NCBI GenBank assembly: GCA_018815325.1
Contig: JAHIYE010000020.1
Span: 495,373 to 559,372, forward strand
DNA length: 64,000 bases
Source of the DNA: Gammaproteobacteria bacterium
Lineage (GTDB): Bacteria > Pseudomonadota > Gammaproteobacteria > Burkholderiales > Burkholderiaceae_C
Reading direction: 5' to 3'
In this document: positions 54,856 through 63,723 of the stretch, piece by piece
Layout of the letters: the number at the start of each line of letters is the position of its first letter
How positions within the stretch are numbered: position 1 is the first letter of the stretch
The notes under the pieces: generated by a model
Databases searched by the model: none
Told to the model about the DNA's origin: nothing
What the model saw: only the letters and a program-made list of their open reading frames with translations
Program-made: the position numbers and the translations under genes

Positions 54856-57800
54856 TCAGGCGGGCTGGTCAGTGTCTGACAGGCCCTTGCGGCGCCACTG
54901 CTGAAAATCAGCCAGCGGCAGTGGATAACTGAACAGGTAGCCCTGGTAGGCATCGCAGCCCTGGCTGGCCAGCAGGTTTTTCTGCGCCTCGGTTTCCACC
55001 CCTTCAGCGATGACGCTCAGCCCCAGGTTGTGACCCAGTGCGATGATGGTTTGGGCGATGACCGCATCGTTGGGGTCGCTGAGCAGGTCGCGCACGAAGG
55101 ACTGATCGATCTTGAGTTGATCCAGGGGCAGCCTCTTGAGATAGGACAAGGATGAGTAGCCGGTACCGAAATCATCGAGTGAAAAGCCCACGCCGCGCTC
55201 GCGGATGGCGACCATCTTGGCCACCGTGTCCACCATGCTGTCGACCAGCACGCTCTCGGTCAGTTCGAGCTTGAGCCGCTGCGGGTTGGCACCTGTGCGG
55301 TCCAGGATGGCAAAGACCTGATTGGAAAAATCGGATTGCCGGAACTGGCGGGCACTGATGTTGACGGCCAGCGTGAGGTGCATCATCTGCGGATCGGTGG
55401 CCCAGGTGGCCAGTTGCTCGCAGGCCGTCTCCAGCACCCAGTGGCCCAGCGCCAAAATGTGGCCGGTTTCCTCGGCCAGGGGAATGAACTCGGCCGGCGA
55501 GACCATGCCGCGCTGTGGGTGCGACCAACGCAGCAGCACTTCGGCACCCATAACCTGGCCAGCGCCATCGAGCTGGGGCTGGAAATACAAAAGATACTGC
55601 CCCTGCTTGATACCCTGGCGCAGATCGGCCTCGAGTTCTGCACGCGAGCTGACCACGGCCTGCATGTCGGGATCGTAAAAGCGCATGCCGTCACGCCCGG
55701 CTGACTTGGCCTGGTACATCGCGAGATCGGCCTGCTTGAGCAACTCGTCGATCATCTGCGAGTGACCGCTGAACAGGGTCACACCGATGCTCGCGCTGGT
55801 GTGGTGTTCGCGCCCCGCGAGGGAATAGGGCTGCTGCAGCGCGTCAAGTATCTTGACGCAGATGGCCTTGGTCTGCGCGGCCGCCTCCTTGGGCATGGCG
55901 CTGAGGTTTTCCAGGACCACCACGTATTCATCGCCGCCCAGACGCGCTACTGTATCGCCCTCGCGCACAACCTCCGGCAGTCGTTTGGCAACTTCCTGCA
56001 GCAGCAGATCACCCGTGTCGTGGCCGAGCGTGTCATTGAGGGTCTTGAAGTGATCCAGATCGATGAACAGCAAGGCGCCATAGCTGGCAGTGCGTGCGCT
56101 GGTGTTGATGGCGTGCTGCAGGCGGTCGGTGAGCAAACGCCGGTTGGGCAAGTCGGTGAGTGGGTCGTAGAAGGCGAGTTGCCGGATCTTGTCCTCAGCT
56201 TCCTTGCGCTGCGTGATATCGGACAGGGTGGCCACGTAATGGGTGACTTCGCCAAGGTTGTCCATCACTGCCGAGATCGACATCTGGGCAGGGAACTCCT
56301 CGCCGTTCTTGCGGCGGTTCCAGACTTCTCCTTCCCAGTGGCCCTGGCGTGCCAGCTGCGAATTCAAGTTGACGAAAAAGTCTCTGTCATGGCGTTCGGA
56401 TTTGAACAGATTGGGTTTGACGCCAATGACCTCCTTCGGACTGTAGCCCGTGATCTGGCTCAGAGCCTGGTTGATGCGAAGGATGCAGTGGTTTGCATCG
56501 GTCACCATCATGCCCTCCTGCACCTCGAAGGCGGTGGCCGCCACACGCAATTCGGTTTCGGCGCGCTTGCGGTCCGACAGATCGACATCGAAGCTGAACA
56601 TTTCGGGCGGTTTGCCGGACTGGTGCAGGTAGGCTTGGCTGGTAAACACCGTGACTTCGGAGCCGTCCTTGCGTCTAAGTGTCATTTCAGCTGGCCGCAA
56701 GGCCTGCTGCGTGCGGAACAGCCTGGCCATGGCACGCTTGACCATCGCCTGACTGGCGGTAGGGATGAGAAGGTCCATGACATTTCTGCCAAGCGCCTCC
56801 TCCGCTGTATAGCCGTAGAGGCGTTCGGACGCCTCGTTCCAGTAGACCGTGGTGCCGTCTTCAGCATACCCCTGTACGGCAATGGAGGGATTGCTCTGTA
56901 GCAATTTGCGAAACCTGGCCTCCGATTCGCGCAAGGCGTCTTCGGCGGCACGACGGTCCGTGATGTCCTCGCCCGCGCTCAGGGTGCCTGTGATCTGGCC
57001 GCTTTCGTCGCGCAGCGCATTGTTGTGCCAGGCGATCAGGCGCACCTCGCCACTGCGGGTGAGGATGGTGTTTTCAACGTATTCGACCGGCTCGATCTCG
57101 CCGGCGAGAAGGCTTTTCATGACCCCACGAACCTGCACGGCATCCTCTTTCGAGAGACAGAGGTCAAGCCAGTTCTGCCCGATCAACTCATGCGCAGGAT
57201 AGCCCAGCAGCTCGCAGCCCTTGCGGTTGATCACCTTGATATTGCCCTCCTTATCTAGCGATACGATGATGGCTTCGACTGTCTCAAGGTAGCGCAGGCT
57301 CAGGTTTTTCTCCGCCAGCAACTGGTCTGCAGCCTGTTGGCGCTCGGTGATGTCGTGGGCCAGGAACAGCACCGTTCGTTTTTTGTTTGCAAACTGACCG
57401 AGGGGTTGCACGCGGCCCTCGAACTGGTGTTTGCCGTCCGGCATGTCGAGCGAATACTCCAGCACCATGGATTGCTGGCTTTGCAAGGATTGCTGGATCA
57501 CCTTGAGCAGCAGCATGGCTTCACGGCGGGGCAAAAAGTCGCGCAGCTGTTTGCCAAGCCATCCCCCGGTTGGGGCCTGGATCTGGTTGCTCTCGGTGGA
57601 GAGCGTTTCAACGCAACGTCCTTCTTCGTCGAGGACCAGCAGTACATCGGGGATGGCGTTGACCGTTGCGCGAAGTTGCGCCTCGCTCTTGCTGAGCGCA
57701 TCTTCGGTTTCGAATCTGCGGATCACATCCTTGAGCAGCAGGCCCAGCAATGCGGTAGCGGGAGGGAAGGTCAGCAGCAGGGGCAGGGTGAGCTGCTTGA

Positions 57801-58275
57801 TCACGGCCTCTGCCACAGCTGCAGGCAGGCGCGTGAACAGCAGCAGCACCAGCACATGCAAGACAAGGCCAAACATTAGCAGGCTGAGCAGATTCACCTT
57901 GAACCATCCGCGCTGGCGACCGTAGCGGCAGGCCAGTCCAAGCAACACGCTGGCAATGACCACGCTCACGCCCACACCGGTTCCCACGCCACCGAGCCAG
58001 ATGCGGTAAGCGCTTGCAATGGCTGCGGCAACCGCTCCGGCCAGCGGGCCACCGAACAGGCCCGCCATGCCCAACACGACGGAGCGGGTATCGAAGATCA
58101 CCCCGGGTGAAAACTGGATGGGCATCATCATGCCGATGATGCAGGTCGTGCCAAACAGGATTCCCGACCCCAGTTGCTCGGCGGTCCTGTAGCTGCGCCA
58201 CAGCCGCATGTTGAAGCTGTGCAGCTGGCTGAGTGCCAGCATCAGGGCAACGCCTTTGATGAGGTCGATTGTCAT
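54856..58275 (-). CDS. Large multi-PAS GGDEF/EAL membrane protein
   Basis: 1139 residues. Five or six helices at ~1-190 match the 5TM LytS/YhcK-type receptor ('GVIFDTRSVVLGMAGLFGGP'), then four PAS/PAC units (~200-700), a GGDEF domain with G-G-D-E-Y at 780-784 and an EAL domain with E912-V-L. The catalytic sets otherwise look complete ('KLELTES', 'DDFGTGYSS'). It probably sets local cyclic-di-GMP in answer to a membrane signal and PAS ligands. Its GGDEF-EAL half is very close to that of the protein at 1245-4154, suggesting gene duplication. Confidence 0.9.
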   Translation of the reverse strand: MTIDLIKGVALMLALSQLHSFNMRLWRSYRTAEQLGSGILFGTTCIIGMMMPIQFSPGVIFDTRSVVLGMAGLFGGPLAGAVAAAIASAYRIWLGGVGTGVGVSVVIASVLLGLACRYGRQRGWFKVNLLSLLMFGLVLHVLVLLLFTRLPAAVAEAVIKQLTLPLLLTFPPATALLGLLLKDVIRRFETEDALSKSEAQLRATVNAIPDVLLVLDEEGRCVETLSTESNQIQAPTGGWLGKQLRDFLPRREAMLLLKVIQQSLQSQQSMVLEYSLDMPDGKHQFEGRVQPLGQFANKKRTVLFLAHDITERQQAADQLLAEKNLSLRYLETVEAIIVSLDKEGNIKVINRKGCELLGYPAHELIGQNWLDLCLSKEDAVQVRGVMKSLLAGEIEPVEYVENTILTRSGEVRLIAWHNNALRDESGQITGTLSAGEDITDRRAAEDALRESEARFRKLLQSNPSIAVQGYAEDGTTVYWNEASERLYGYTAEEALGRNVMDLLIPTASQAMVKRAMARLFRTQQALRPAEMTLRRKDGSEVTVFTSQAYLHQSGKPPEMFSFDVDLSDRKRAETELRVAATAFEVQEGMMVTDANHCILRINQALSQITGYSPKEVIGVKPNLFKSERHDRDFFVNLNSQLARQGHWEGEVWNRRKNGEEFPAQMSISAVMDNLGEVTHYVATLSDITQRKEAEDKIRQLAFYDPLTDLPNRRLLTDRLQHAINTSARTASYGALLFIDLDHFKTLNDTLGHDTGDLLLQEVAKRLPEVVREGDTVARLGGDEYVVVLENLSAMPKEAAAQTKAICVKILDALQQPYSLAGREHHTSASIGVTLFSGHSQMIDELLKQADLAMYQAKSAGRDGMRFYDPDMQAVVSSRAELEADLRQGIKQGQYLLYFQPQLDGAGQVMGAEVLLRWSHPQRGMVSPAEFIPLAEETGHILALGHWVLETACEQLATWATDPQMMHLTLAVNISARQFRQSDFSNQVFAILDRTGANPQRLKLELTESVLVDSMVDTVAKMVAIRERGVGFSLDDFGTGYSSLSYLKRLPLDQLKIDQSFVRDLLSDPNDAVIAQTIIALGHNLGLSVIAEGVETEAQKNLLASQGCDAYQGYLFSYPLPLADFQQWRRKGLSDTDQPA

Positions 58276-58526
58276 GGCCCGTGCGCGTTCCCTTTGCGGT
58301 GGCAGGCGTGCAACAGGGGTGACAGTTTCGCAACCAGCGAGCGATCAGGTGCGTGGTCGCAAGGACAGCCTGGGTGCCGGGATGTGCGTGACCTGCCAAT
58401 AAAGCAGACGCGTGCTGTTCGCATCAACGAACCTTTCGTTTGCGGTAAACGCGTCTACGTTAGCATATTTGCCACTTGGACGTACATGGCGCCAGGCCTT
58501 GTCTTGCAATGGTTTTCGGGTTTGTC
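58276..58526. other. Intergenic region with nested inverted repeat
   Basis: 251 bp without a supported gene. It holds AGACGCGT (58406-58413) and ACGCGTCT (58449-58456), and nested inside these AACGAA-CCT-TTCGTT (58426-58440) flanked by GCA/TGC. On the minus strand the outer arm is followed by GCTTTATT, so it might be a terminator for the peptidase gene or a control site for the GGDEF/EAL gene. Confidence 0.5.
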
Positions 58527-59540
58527 CTAGGTCGTCATGTCCGCTACGGCGGGCCAGTGCATGCCATTCACTTCGATGCTCTGCGCGGCCCGCACGGCAT
58601 TTGCGACGGCCAGTGCGGTCACTTCGGCGGCCAGTGTCGCGAGCAGCAGCATGCTCGTGGTCTTGCCGCTTTTACCTGTCGCCAGCGCAAACAGCGTATC
58701 GCCGTCGAGCAGGGTGTGCACGGGGTTGATGGCGCGGGCCAGGCCATCATGGCTGACCTGGGCCAGGCGGTGCGCCTGTGGCTTGCTGAGCACGGCATCG
58801 GTGGCGATCACGCCAATGGTGGTGTTGGTGCCTGCGAGCAGACTTTGCGGCATTTCGCCGCGCAACATGGCTTCGCGTGCGTGGCGCAGCGTCCGTCCAT
58901 CGGACGTGCGGGAGCCGGCCAGCGTCTGACCGGTGGCCGGGTCGATCACATCGCCCATCGCATTGCAGACGATGAGCGCTCCCATCGTGATGCCGTCCAC
59001 GGTGACCGAAGCCGAACCCACGCCACCCTTCATCGCGTGTGCCAGGCCATAGAGCTTGCCTACGAGCGCGCCTGCGCCTGCGCCCACATTGCCCTGGGCG
59101 GCTGGCTGGCGGCTGGCAGCGACACAGGCCTGGTAGCCCGCGTTGGCGTCCGGCCGGATGCGATGGTCACCCACGGAGAGGTCAAACACCACGGCGGCAG
59201 GCACCAGCGGCACGAGGCCGTAGCCCACGGGCAGGCCAATCTTGTTTTCTTCCAGCCAGCGCATCACGCCACTGGCCGCATCGAGCCCCCAGGCGCTGCC
59301 GCCGGAAAGCGTGATGGCATGTACCTTGTCCACCAGGTTGGAGGGGTGCAGCAAGTCGGTCTCGCGCGTACCCGGCGCGGCGCCACGCACATCCACGCCG
59401 GCCACGGCTCCCTCGCGTGCAATGACCACGCTGCAGCCAGTGGGTCGGCGCGTGTCGGTGAAGTGGCCGACCTCGATGCCGGCGACATCGGTGAGCGTGC
59501 CTGGGGCGGGATGAGGGGCTGGTGTGCTGGCGGTGTTCAT
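58527..59540 (-). CDS. S58/P1-family aminopeptidase or hydrolase (DmpA/NylC-like)
   Basis: 337 residues. The fold matures by self-cleavage before a Thr or Ser; here 'AGTNTTIGVIATD' gives a likely cut between N239 and T240, with T240 as nucleophile, closest to the NylC pattern. 'GVDVRGAAPGTRETDLL' and 'LSGGSAWGLDAASGVMRWLEE' are family blocks. Members release N-terminal D- or L-amino acids or cut cyclic or linear amides; substrate not readable. ATG 59540 is preferred, as the longer frame would run over the GNAT gene. Confidence 0.87.
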   Translation of the reverse strand: MNTASTPAPHPAPGTLTDVAGIEVGHFTDTRRPTGCSVVIAREGAVAGVDVRGAAPGTRETDLLHPSNLVDKVHAITLSGGSAWGLDAASGVMRWLEENKIGLPVGYGLVPLVPAAVVFDLSVGDHRIRPDANAGYQACVAASRQPAAQGNVGAGAGALVGKLYGLAHAMKGGVGSASVTVDGITMGALIVCNAMGDVIDPATGQTLAGSRTSDGRTLRHAREAMLRGEMPQSLLAGTNTTIGVIATDAVLSKPQAHRLAQVSHDGLARAINPVHTLLDGDTLFALATGKSGKTTSMLLLATLAAEVTALAVANAVRAAQSIEVNGMHWPAVADMTT

Positions 59541-59575
59541 GGGCGCAGTGTATGTGCAGAAGCCGGTGCCCGGCA

Positions 59576-60088
59576 TCAATTGCCCAGTTGCTTGTACATC
59601 ACCAGCGCATCGACATAACCCAGGCGCTGGTGCCGGAACGCGCCGGGCAGTCTGCCAACGACGGCAAAGCCCAGCTTTTGCCAGAGTCGCACCGCACGTT
59701 CGTTGGTAGAGACCACCAGGTTGAACTGCATGGCACGAAAACCCCTGGCCACAGCCTCTTGTTGCGAGTGCTCGCACAGGGTGGAGGCAATACCCCGGCC
59801 TTGCACCTGTGGGGCCACCACGTAGCCGCAGTTGCTCACATGCGCACCCAATCCGGTCTGGTTGGCCTTGAGGTAGTAGGTGCCCAGCACCTCGCCAGCC
59901 TCACTGCAGGCGACCAGGGTGGCGAGCGGCAACTCGATCCAGGCCTTGTGGATGTCAGCCTCGCTGCTGTCCGGTGCAAACGCATAGGTGTCGCCGCTTG
60001 CGAAGGTGTTGTGCAGCAGGGGCCAGACCGTGGGCCAGTCGGAGGCCACGTAGGGGCGTATGTGGATGGGGGATGCGGGTTTTGTCAT
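59576..60088 (-). CDS. GNAT-family N-acetyltransferase
   Basis: 170 residues. The acetyl-CoA loop is 'VAPQVQGRGIASTLCEH' (Q/R-x-x-G-x-G/A), with 'AMQFNLVVSTNERAVRLWQKLGF' as the typical second half. Acceptor unknown. Lies 35 bp upstream of the peptidase gene on the same strand, so the two may be co-transcribed. Divergent from the SOS-boxed radical SAM gene. Confidence 0.88.
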   Translation of the reverse strand: MTKPASPIHIRPYVASDWPTVWPLLHNTFASGDTYAFAPDSSEADIHKAWIELPLATLVACSEAGEVLGTYYLKANQTGLGAHVSNCGYVVAPQVQGRGIASTLCEHSQQEAVARGFRAMQFNLVVSTNERAVRLWQKLGFAVVGRLPGAFRHQRLGYVDALVMYKQLGN

Positions 60089-60172
60089 GGGCTTGGGCAG
60101 GTTGTCTGGCTAGCACTGTAAGCCTTCGGGAAAGGGCCCGGAAAACTGCCGCCTACCGCGTCAATATCTTTA

Positions 60173-60192
60173 TACTGTACATAAATACAGTA
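60173..60192. promoter_or_regulatory. LexA (SOS) box before the radical SAM gene
   Basis: TACTGTACATAAATACAGTA differs from the E. coli LexA consensus at few positions and has the required CTGT-N8-ACAG core (60175-60190). It begins with TATACT, a possible -10 box, and ends 19 bp before the ATG, so bound LexA would block transcription. Confidence 0.85.
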
Positions 60193-60211
60193 TTAAAGGG
60201 CCACACCTGCC

Positions 60212-61300
60212 ATGTCTGAATTCTCCATTCCGTTGACTGCCCTCAAGGGTCGCGGTGCGGCCTCACGGCTTGCCCATCGCTTCGAGCGCGACGTACGTGC
60301 GGCGTTCGACGATGGCTGGCAGAGCCGGGATGAGACCCTGCAGACCGAGCCAGCCAAACCGCTGACCGAGGTGCGCTGGGAGGACGTACGCAGCGTGATC
60401 ACGGGCAATGATTCGCCCGACATCGCCTTTGATCTGTCCATCAACCCCTACCGCGGTTGCGAGCATGGCTGCAGCTACTGCTATGCGCGTCCCACGCACA
60501 GCTATCTGGGGCTTTCACCGGGGCTGGATTTCGAGACCATCATCATCGCCAAGCGCAATATCGTGCCGGTGCTGCGCAGTGAGCTTGCCGCACGGCGTTA
60601 TGTGCCCAAGCTGCTCAACATCGGCTCGGCCACCGACTGCTACCAGCCGGTGGAGCGCGAACTCAGGCTCACGCGCTCGGTGATTGAGCTCATGCACGAG
60701 TCACGGCATCCGTTTTCCCTCATCACCAAATCCAGCGGTGTGGAGCGCGATCTCGACCTGATTGCACCGATGGCGGCTGACCGGCTGGCTGCGGTGTATG
60801 TGACCATCACCACGCTCGACGGCGAGCTGGCGCGCAAGCTCGAGCCGCGTGCCGCCTCGCCGCAGCGACGCCTGCGCACCATCCGTGCCTTGCATGAAGC
60901 CGGTGTGCCCGTGGGCGTGAGCGTGGCGCCGCAGATCCCCTTTCTCAACGAAGACATGGAGCAGGTGCTGGCGGCTGCAGCCGAAGCAGGTGCGCGCAGT
61001 GCCTTCTACACCGTGCTGCGCCTGCCCTGGGAGTTGAACCCGCTGTTCCAGCAGTGGCTGCAACTGCACTACCCATTGCGGGCGGCGCGCATCATGGCGC
61101 GCATCCGTGAGATGCGTGGCGGCAAGGACTACGACAGTGACTTTGGCTCACGCATGAAAGGCAGCGGGCTGTGGGCCGACATGATCCGCCAGCGCTTCAC
61201 CAAGGCCTGCGCCCGCCTGGAGCTCAACCGCGATCGCATCGAACTCGATCTCTCGCAGTTTCGCCCCGGGCTGGCAGCAGGGCAGGGCAGCTTGTTCTAG
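60212..61300 (+). CDS. PA0069-family radical SAM protein
   Basis: 362 residues. The cluster motif is C83-E-H-G-C87-S-Y-C90 followed by 'YARPTHSYLG', and 'LNIGSATDCYQPVE' and 'VSVAPQIPFLNEDME' are family blocks shared with SplB-like enzymes. It lacks a known substrate. The LexA box at the promoter places it in the DNA-damage response; I recall the Pseudomonas aeruginosa homologue PA0069 also being LexA-controlled. A role in repairing or modifying damaged nucleic acid is a reasonable guess, not shown. Convergent with the CusF-like gene, 4 bp apart. Confidence 0.9.
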   Translation: MSEFSIPLTALKGRGAASRLAHRFERDVRAAFDDGWQSRDETLQTEPAKPLTEVRWEDVRSVITGNDSPDIAFDLSINPYRGCEHGCSYCYARPTHSYLGLSPGLDFETIIIAKRNIVPVLRSELAARRYVPKLLNIGSATDCYQPVERELRLTRSVIELMHESRHPFSLITKSSGVERDLDLIAPMAADRLAAVYVTITTLDGELARKLEPRAASPQRRLRTIRALHEAGVPVGVSVAPQIPFLNEDMEQVLAAAAEAGARSAFYTVLRLPWELNPLFQQWLQLHYPLRAARIMARIREMRGGKDYDSDFGSRMKGSGLWADMIRQRFTKACARLELNRDRIELDLSQFRPGLAAGQGSLF

Positions 61301-61304
61301 GGGC

Positions 61305-61667
61305 CTATTTTTTTGCCCGCTCGATCGTGATGAGTGTCAGATTGCCCTGGATCTCCTCGGCTGTGAAGCGAACCTTGTCGCCGGCCTTGACCTTGTCAAG
61401 CAGGGCGGTGTCTTTCACCCGGAACACCATGGTCATGGGGGGCATGTCGAGGTTCTTGATCTCGCCATGCTTGAGGGTGATCTTCCGGGTGGACTTGTCA
61501 ACCTTGCGTACTTCGCCATCGGTCATCATGTCCATTTCCATGGCATTGGCATTGGCAGAGGAGCCTGCCATTGGCATGGTGGAGTGCGCTGCATTGTCAG
61601 CCAGGGCCAGCGTGCTGGCGCCTGCGCTGAGCAGGCAGGCGAGTGAAGTGATGATGATTTTTTTCAT
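61305..61667 (-). CDS. CusF-like periplasmic copper-binding protein
   Basis: 120 residues: signal peptide (~1-23, ending 'TLALA'), a His/Met-rich spacer, then the CusF barrel with 'HGEIKNLDMPPMTMVFRV', whose Met and Trp/Phe-flanked residues hold Cu(I). It would carry periplasmic copper to an efflux system. Last gene of the minus-strand copper set (multicopper oxidase, cupredoxin, DUF411, CusF). Confidence 0.9.
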   Translation of the reverse strand: MKKIIITSLACLLSAGASTLALADNAAHSTMPMAGSSANANAMEMDMMTDGEVRKVDKSTRKITLKHGEIKNLDMPPMTMVFRVKDTALLDKVKAGDKVRFTAEEIQGNLTLITIERAKK

Positions 61668-61696
61668 GTGATGTCCTTTCGGGTTCGGAGGTGGGT

Positions 61697-62179
61697 TCAG
61701 TTATAGGTTCGGTAGACGCTGGCACTGCCATTGCGCTGGACGAGCAGCACCGCATAGGGATCCTTGCGGCCGCCGTATTCAGGGCCGTCCATGCCCGGGG
61801 AGCCGACGGGCATGCCCGGCACGCTGATGCCGACCGCGCGTGGTCGTTCTTTCAGCAGGCGATGGATGTCGCGCGCGGGCACATGGCCTTCGACCACATA
61901 GCCGTTGACGAGCGCCGTGTGGCAGGAGCCGTATTGCTCGGCCAGCCCGAGGCGCGCGCGCTGGTCGCGCTTGGCCGCATCGCTGACATGGTGGATGCTG
62001 ACCTCGAAACCGTTGGCCTCGAGGTGGCTCACCCAGTCCTTGCAGCAGCCGCAGGTGGGGGTTTTCCACACATCGACGCGTGGCTTGGCGGGTGCCGCAG
62101 GCGGTGCTGCCAGGGTGTGGGCCAGCGCGCCGCTGGTGGCCAGGGCGGTCAGGGTTTTGAGCAGGGTTCTTCTTTGCAT
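61697..62179 (-). CDS. DUF411 metal-associated periplasmic protein
   Basis: 160 residues from ATG 62179 (62182 also possible; AGGA fits the second better). An N-terminal 'RRTLLKTLTALA' leader resembles a Tat/Sec signal. The DUF411 core opens 'VDVWKTPTCGCCKDWVSHL', a C-x-C-C site suited to Cu(I), and has a later Cys/His pair ('YGSCHTALV'). Family members occur in copper-resistance clusters, in agreement with its neighbours. Confidence 0.88.
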   Translation of the reverse strand: MQRRTLLKTLTALATSGALAHTLAAPPAAPAKPRVDVWKTPTCGCCKDWVSHLEANGFEVSIHHVSDAAKRDQRARLGLAEQYGSCHTALVNGYVVEGHVPARDIHRLLKERPRAVGISVPGMPVGSPGMDGPEYGGRKDPYAVLLVQRNGSASVYRTYN

Positions 62180-62219
62180 CATGGATTCCTGTATTGAGGT
62201 GGTCTTGATGGAGGGTGTA

Positions 62220-62726
62220 TTACTTGACTGCAGTGACCCGGATCTTGCCCACCATGCCGGCCTGGTAATGGCCTGCAATGAGGCAGGCGAAGTCGAACTC
62301 GCCAGCGCGGTTGAAGGTCCAGATCATCTCGCGGGTCTTGCCGGCCGGTACGTGCGCCATGTAGGGTTCGTCATGCTCCATGCCGGGGAACTTCATCATC
62401 AGTGCGGCGTGCTCATCCAGCACTTGCTGGGTGCCGATCACCAACTCATGCAGCAATTTGCCTTTGTTCTGGATCACGAGCCGTACAGTCTCGCCTTGTT
62501 TGATACTGAGCTTGTCGGGCGTGAAGCGCATGTTGTCACCCATGCGAATGGTGATGCTGCGCTGGGCGTCCTGGCGGGAGCCGGCAATGCCCCAGTCTTT
62601 CTGCTCCTTCCGCACCTCCGTCATGTCTTCATGCATCGAGGTTTCATGGGAAAAACTGGCTGTAGGCCATGTCAATATTGCGTTGATAGCTATTAAATAA
62701 ATAGCATTTTGGGTTCTGGTTTTCAT
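62220..62726 (-). CDS. Cupredoxin-domain periplasmic protein (CopI-like)
   Basis: 168 residues. The cupredoxin domain shows 'RFTPDKLSIKQGETVRLV', first His ligand in 'LLHELVIG' and the C/H/M ligand loop 'FDFACLIAGHYQAGM', a type 1 copper site. It buffers or transfers copper in the periplasm. The signal peptide core ('NAIYLIAINAI') is encoded by a 17-bp palindrome at 62689-62705, so part of the export signal seems to have been supplied by the repeat. Confidence 0.88.
   Translation of the reverse strand: MKTRTQNAIYLIAINAILTWPTASFSHETSMHEDMTEVRKEQKDWGIAGSRQDAQRSITIRMGDNMRFTPDKLSIKQGETVRLVIQNKGKLLHELVIGTQQVLDEHAALMMKFPGMEHDEPYMAHVPAGKTREMIWTFNRAGEFDFACLIAGHYQAGMVGKIRVTAVK
62689..62705. repeat. 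17-bp palindrome, copy 7 (signal peptide of the cupredoxin)
   Basis: GCTATTAAATAAATAGC, perfect arms. On the gene strand it reads GCT ATT TAT TTA ATA GCT, the same phase as in the other coding copies, and makes the hydrophobic core of the leader. Confidence 0.7.
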
Positions 62727-62748
62727 GGGGTTCCTGACTGCGAGTGGA

Positions 62749-63723
62749 TCAGTGACCGGCATGGCCGGAAGGCTTGCGAACCTTCAGCAGGCTGGTCGAC
62801 GAGGAGGGCTTGGCGACGGGCATGGCAGCCGTGCTTTGTGCCTTGAAGCGGGCCGGCTGGGGCAGCTCGCCCGTCCACTCGAAGGCCTGGGTGCCTGCCG
62901 GCTGCTTGAACCAGCCGGGGTCGCTGTAATCGCCAGGTTTCTGGTCGCGCCGCACCTTGAGCATGGAGAACATGCCGCCCATTTCGACCGAACCATAGGG
63001 CCCGGTGCCGGTCATCATGGGCAGGGTGTTGTCGGGCAGGGGCATTTCCATCTCGCCCATGTCGGCCATGCCGCGCTCGCCCATGAGCATGTAGTCGGGC
63101 ACCACTTTCTGGATCTTGCTGATGAGGCCGCGGTGGTCCACCCCGATCATGGTGGGCACGCTGTGGCCCATGGGGTTCATGGTGTGGTGGCTCTTGTGGC
63201 AGTGGAAAGCCCAGTCACCTTCTTCGTTGGCGACAAACTCGAACTGCCGCATCTGGCCGACGGCTACATCCGTGGTGACTTCAGGCCAGCGCGCTGCCAT
63301 GGGCCAGGGCCCGCCGTCGCTGCCGGTCACCACAAACTCGTGGCCGTGCAGGTGCATCGGGTGGTTGGTCATGGTGAGGTTGCCCACACGTACGCGCACC
63401 TTGTCGTTCAGGCGCACATTGAGCGAGTCGATGCCGGGAAAGGCGCGGCTGTTCCAGGTCCACAGGTTGAAGTCCAGCATGGTGTTGATCTTCGGAGTGC
63501 TGCTGCCCGGGTCGATGTCGTAGGCGTTGAGCATGATGCAGAAGTCACGCTGCACGGTGTCAATCAACGGGTGCTGGTTCTTGGGGTGGGTGACCCAGAA
63601 GCCCATCATGCCCATGGCCATTTGTGTCATCTCGTCCGCATGCGGGTGGTACATGAAGGTGCCGGGGCGGCGCGCCTCGAACTCATAGACAAAGGTCTTG
63701 CCCACGGGGATCGCGGTCTGATT
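62749..63723 (-). pseudogene. Multicopper oxidase lacking its N-terminal part
   Basis: About 325 residues from 'QTAIPVGKTFVYEFEARRP' to the stop. Present are the second copper motif 'YHPHAD', and the C-terminal 'HPMHLHGHEF' and 'HCHKSHHTM' that bind type 1-3 copper; a Met-rich stretch follows. Missing are the signal peptide and the first 'HWHG' motif, so this piece cannot be an active oxidase. Just past 'RLPN' the sequence changes to an ffh fragment, so the loss is due to the junction near 63725. It is the 5'-most gene of the copper set. Confidence 0.85.

Noticed and set aside
61298..61318. GGGC...T7...GCCC as a terminator between the radical SAM and CusF-like genes
   Set aside because: The T-run is in the loop, not after a stem, and the sequence is mostly the C-terminal Lys codons and stop of the CusF-like gene.
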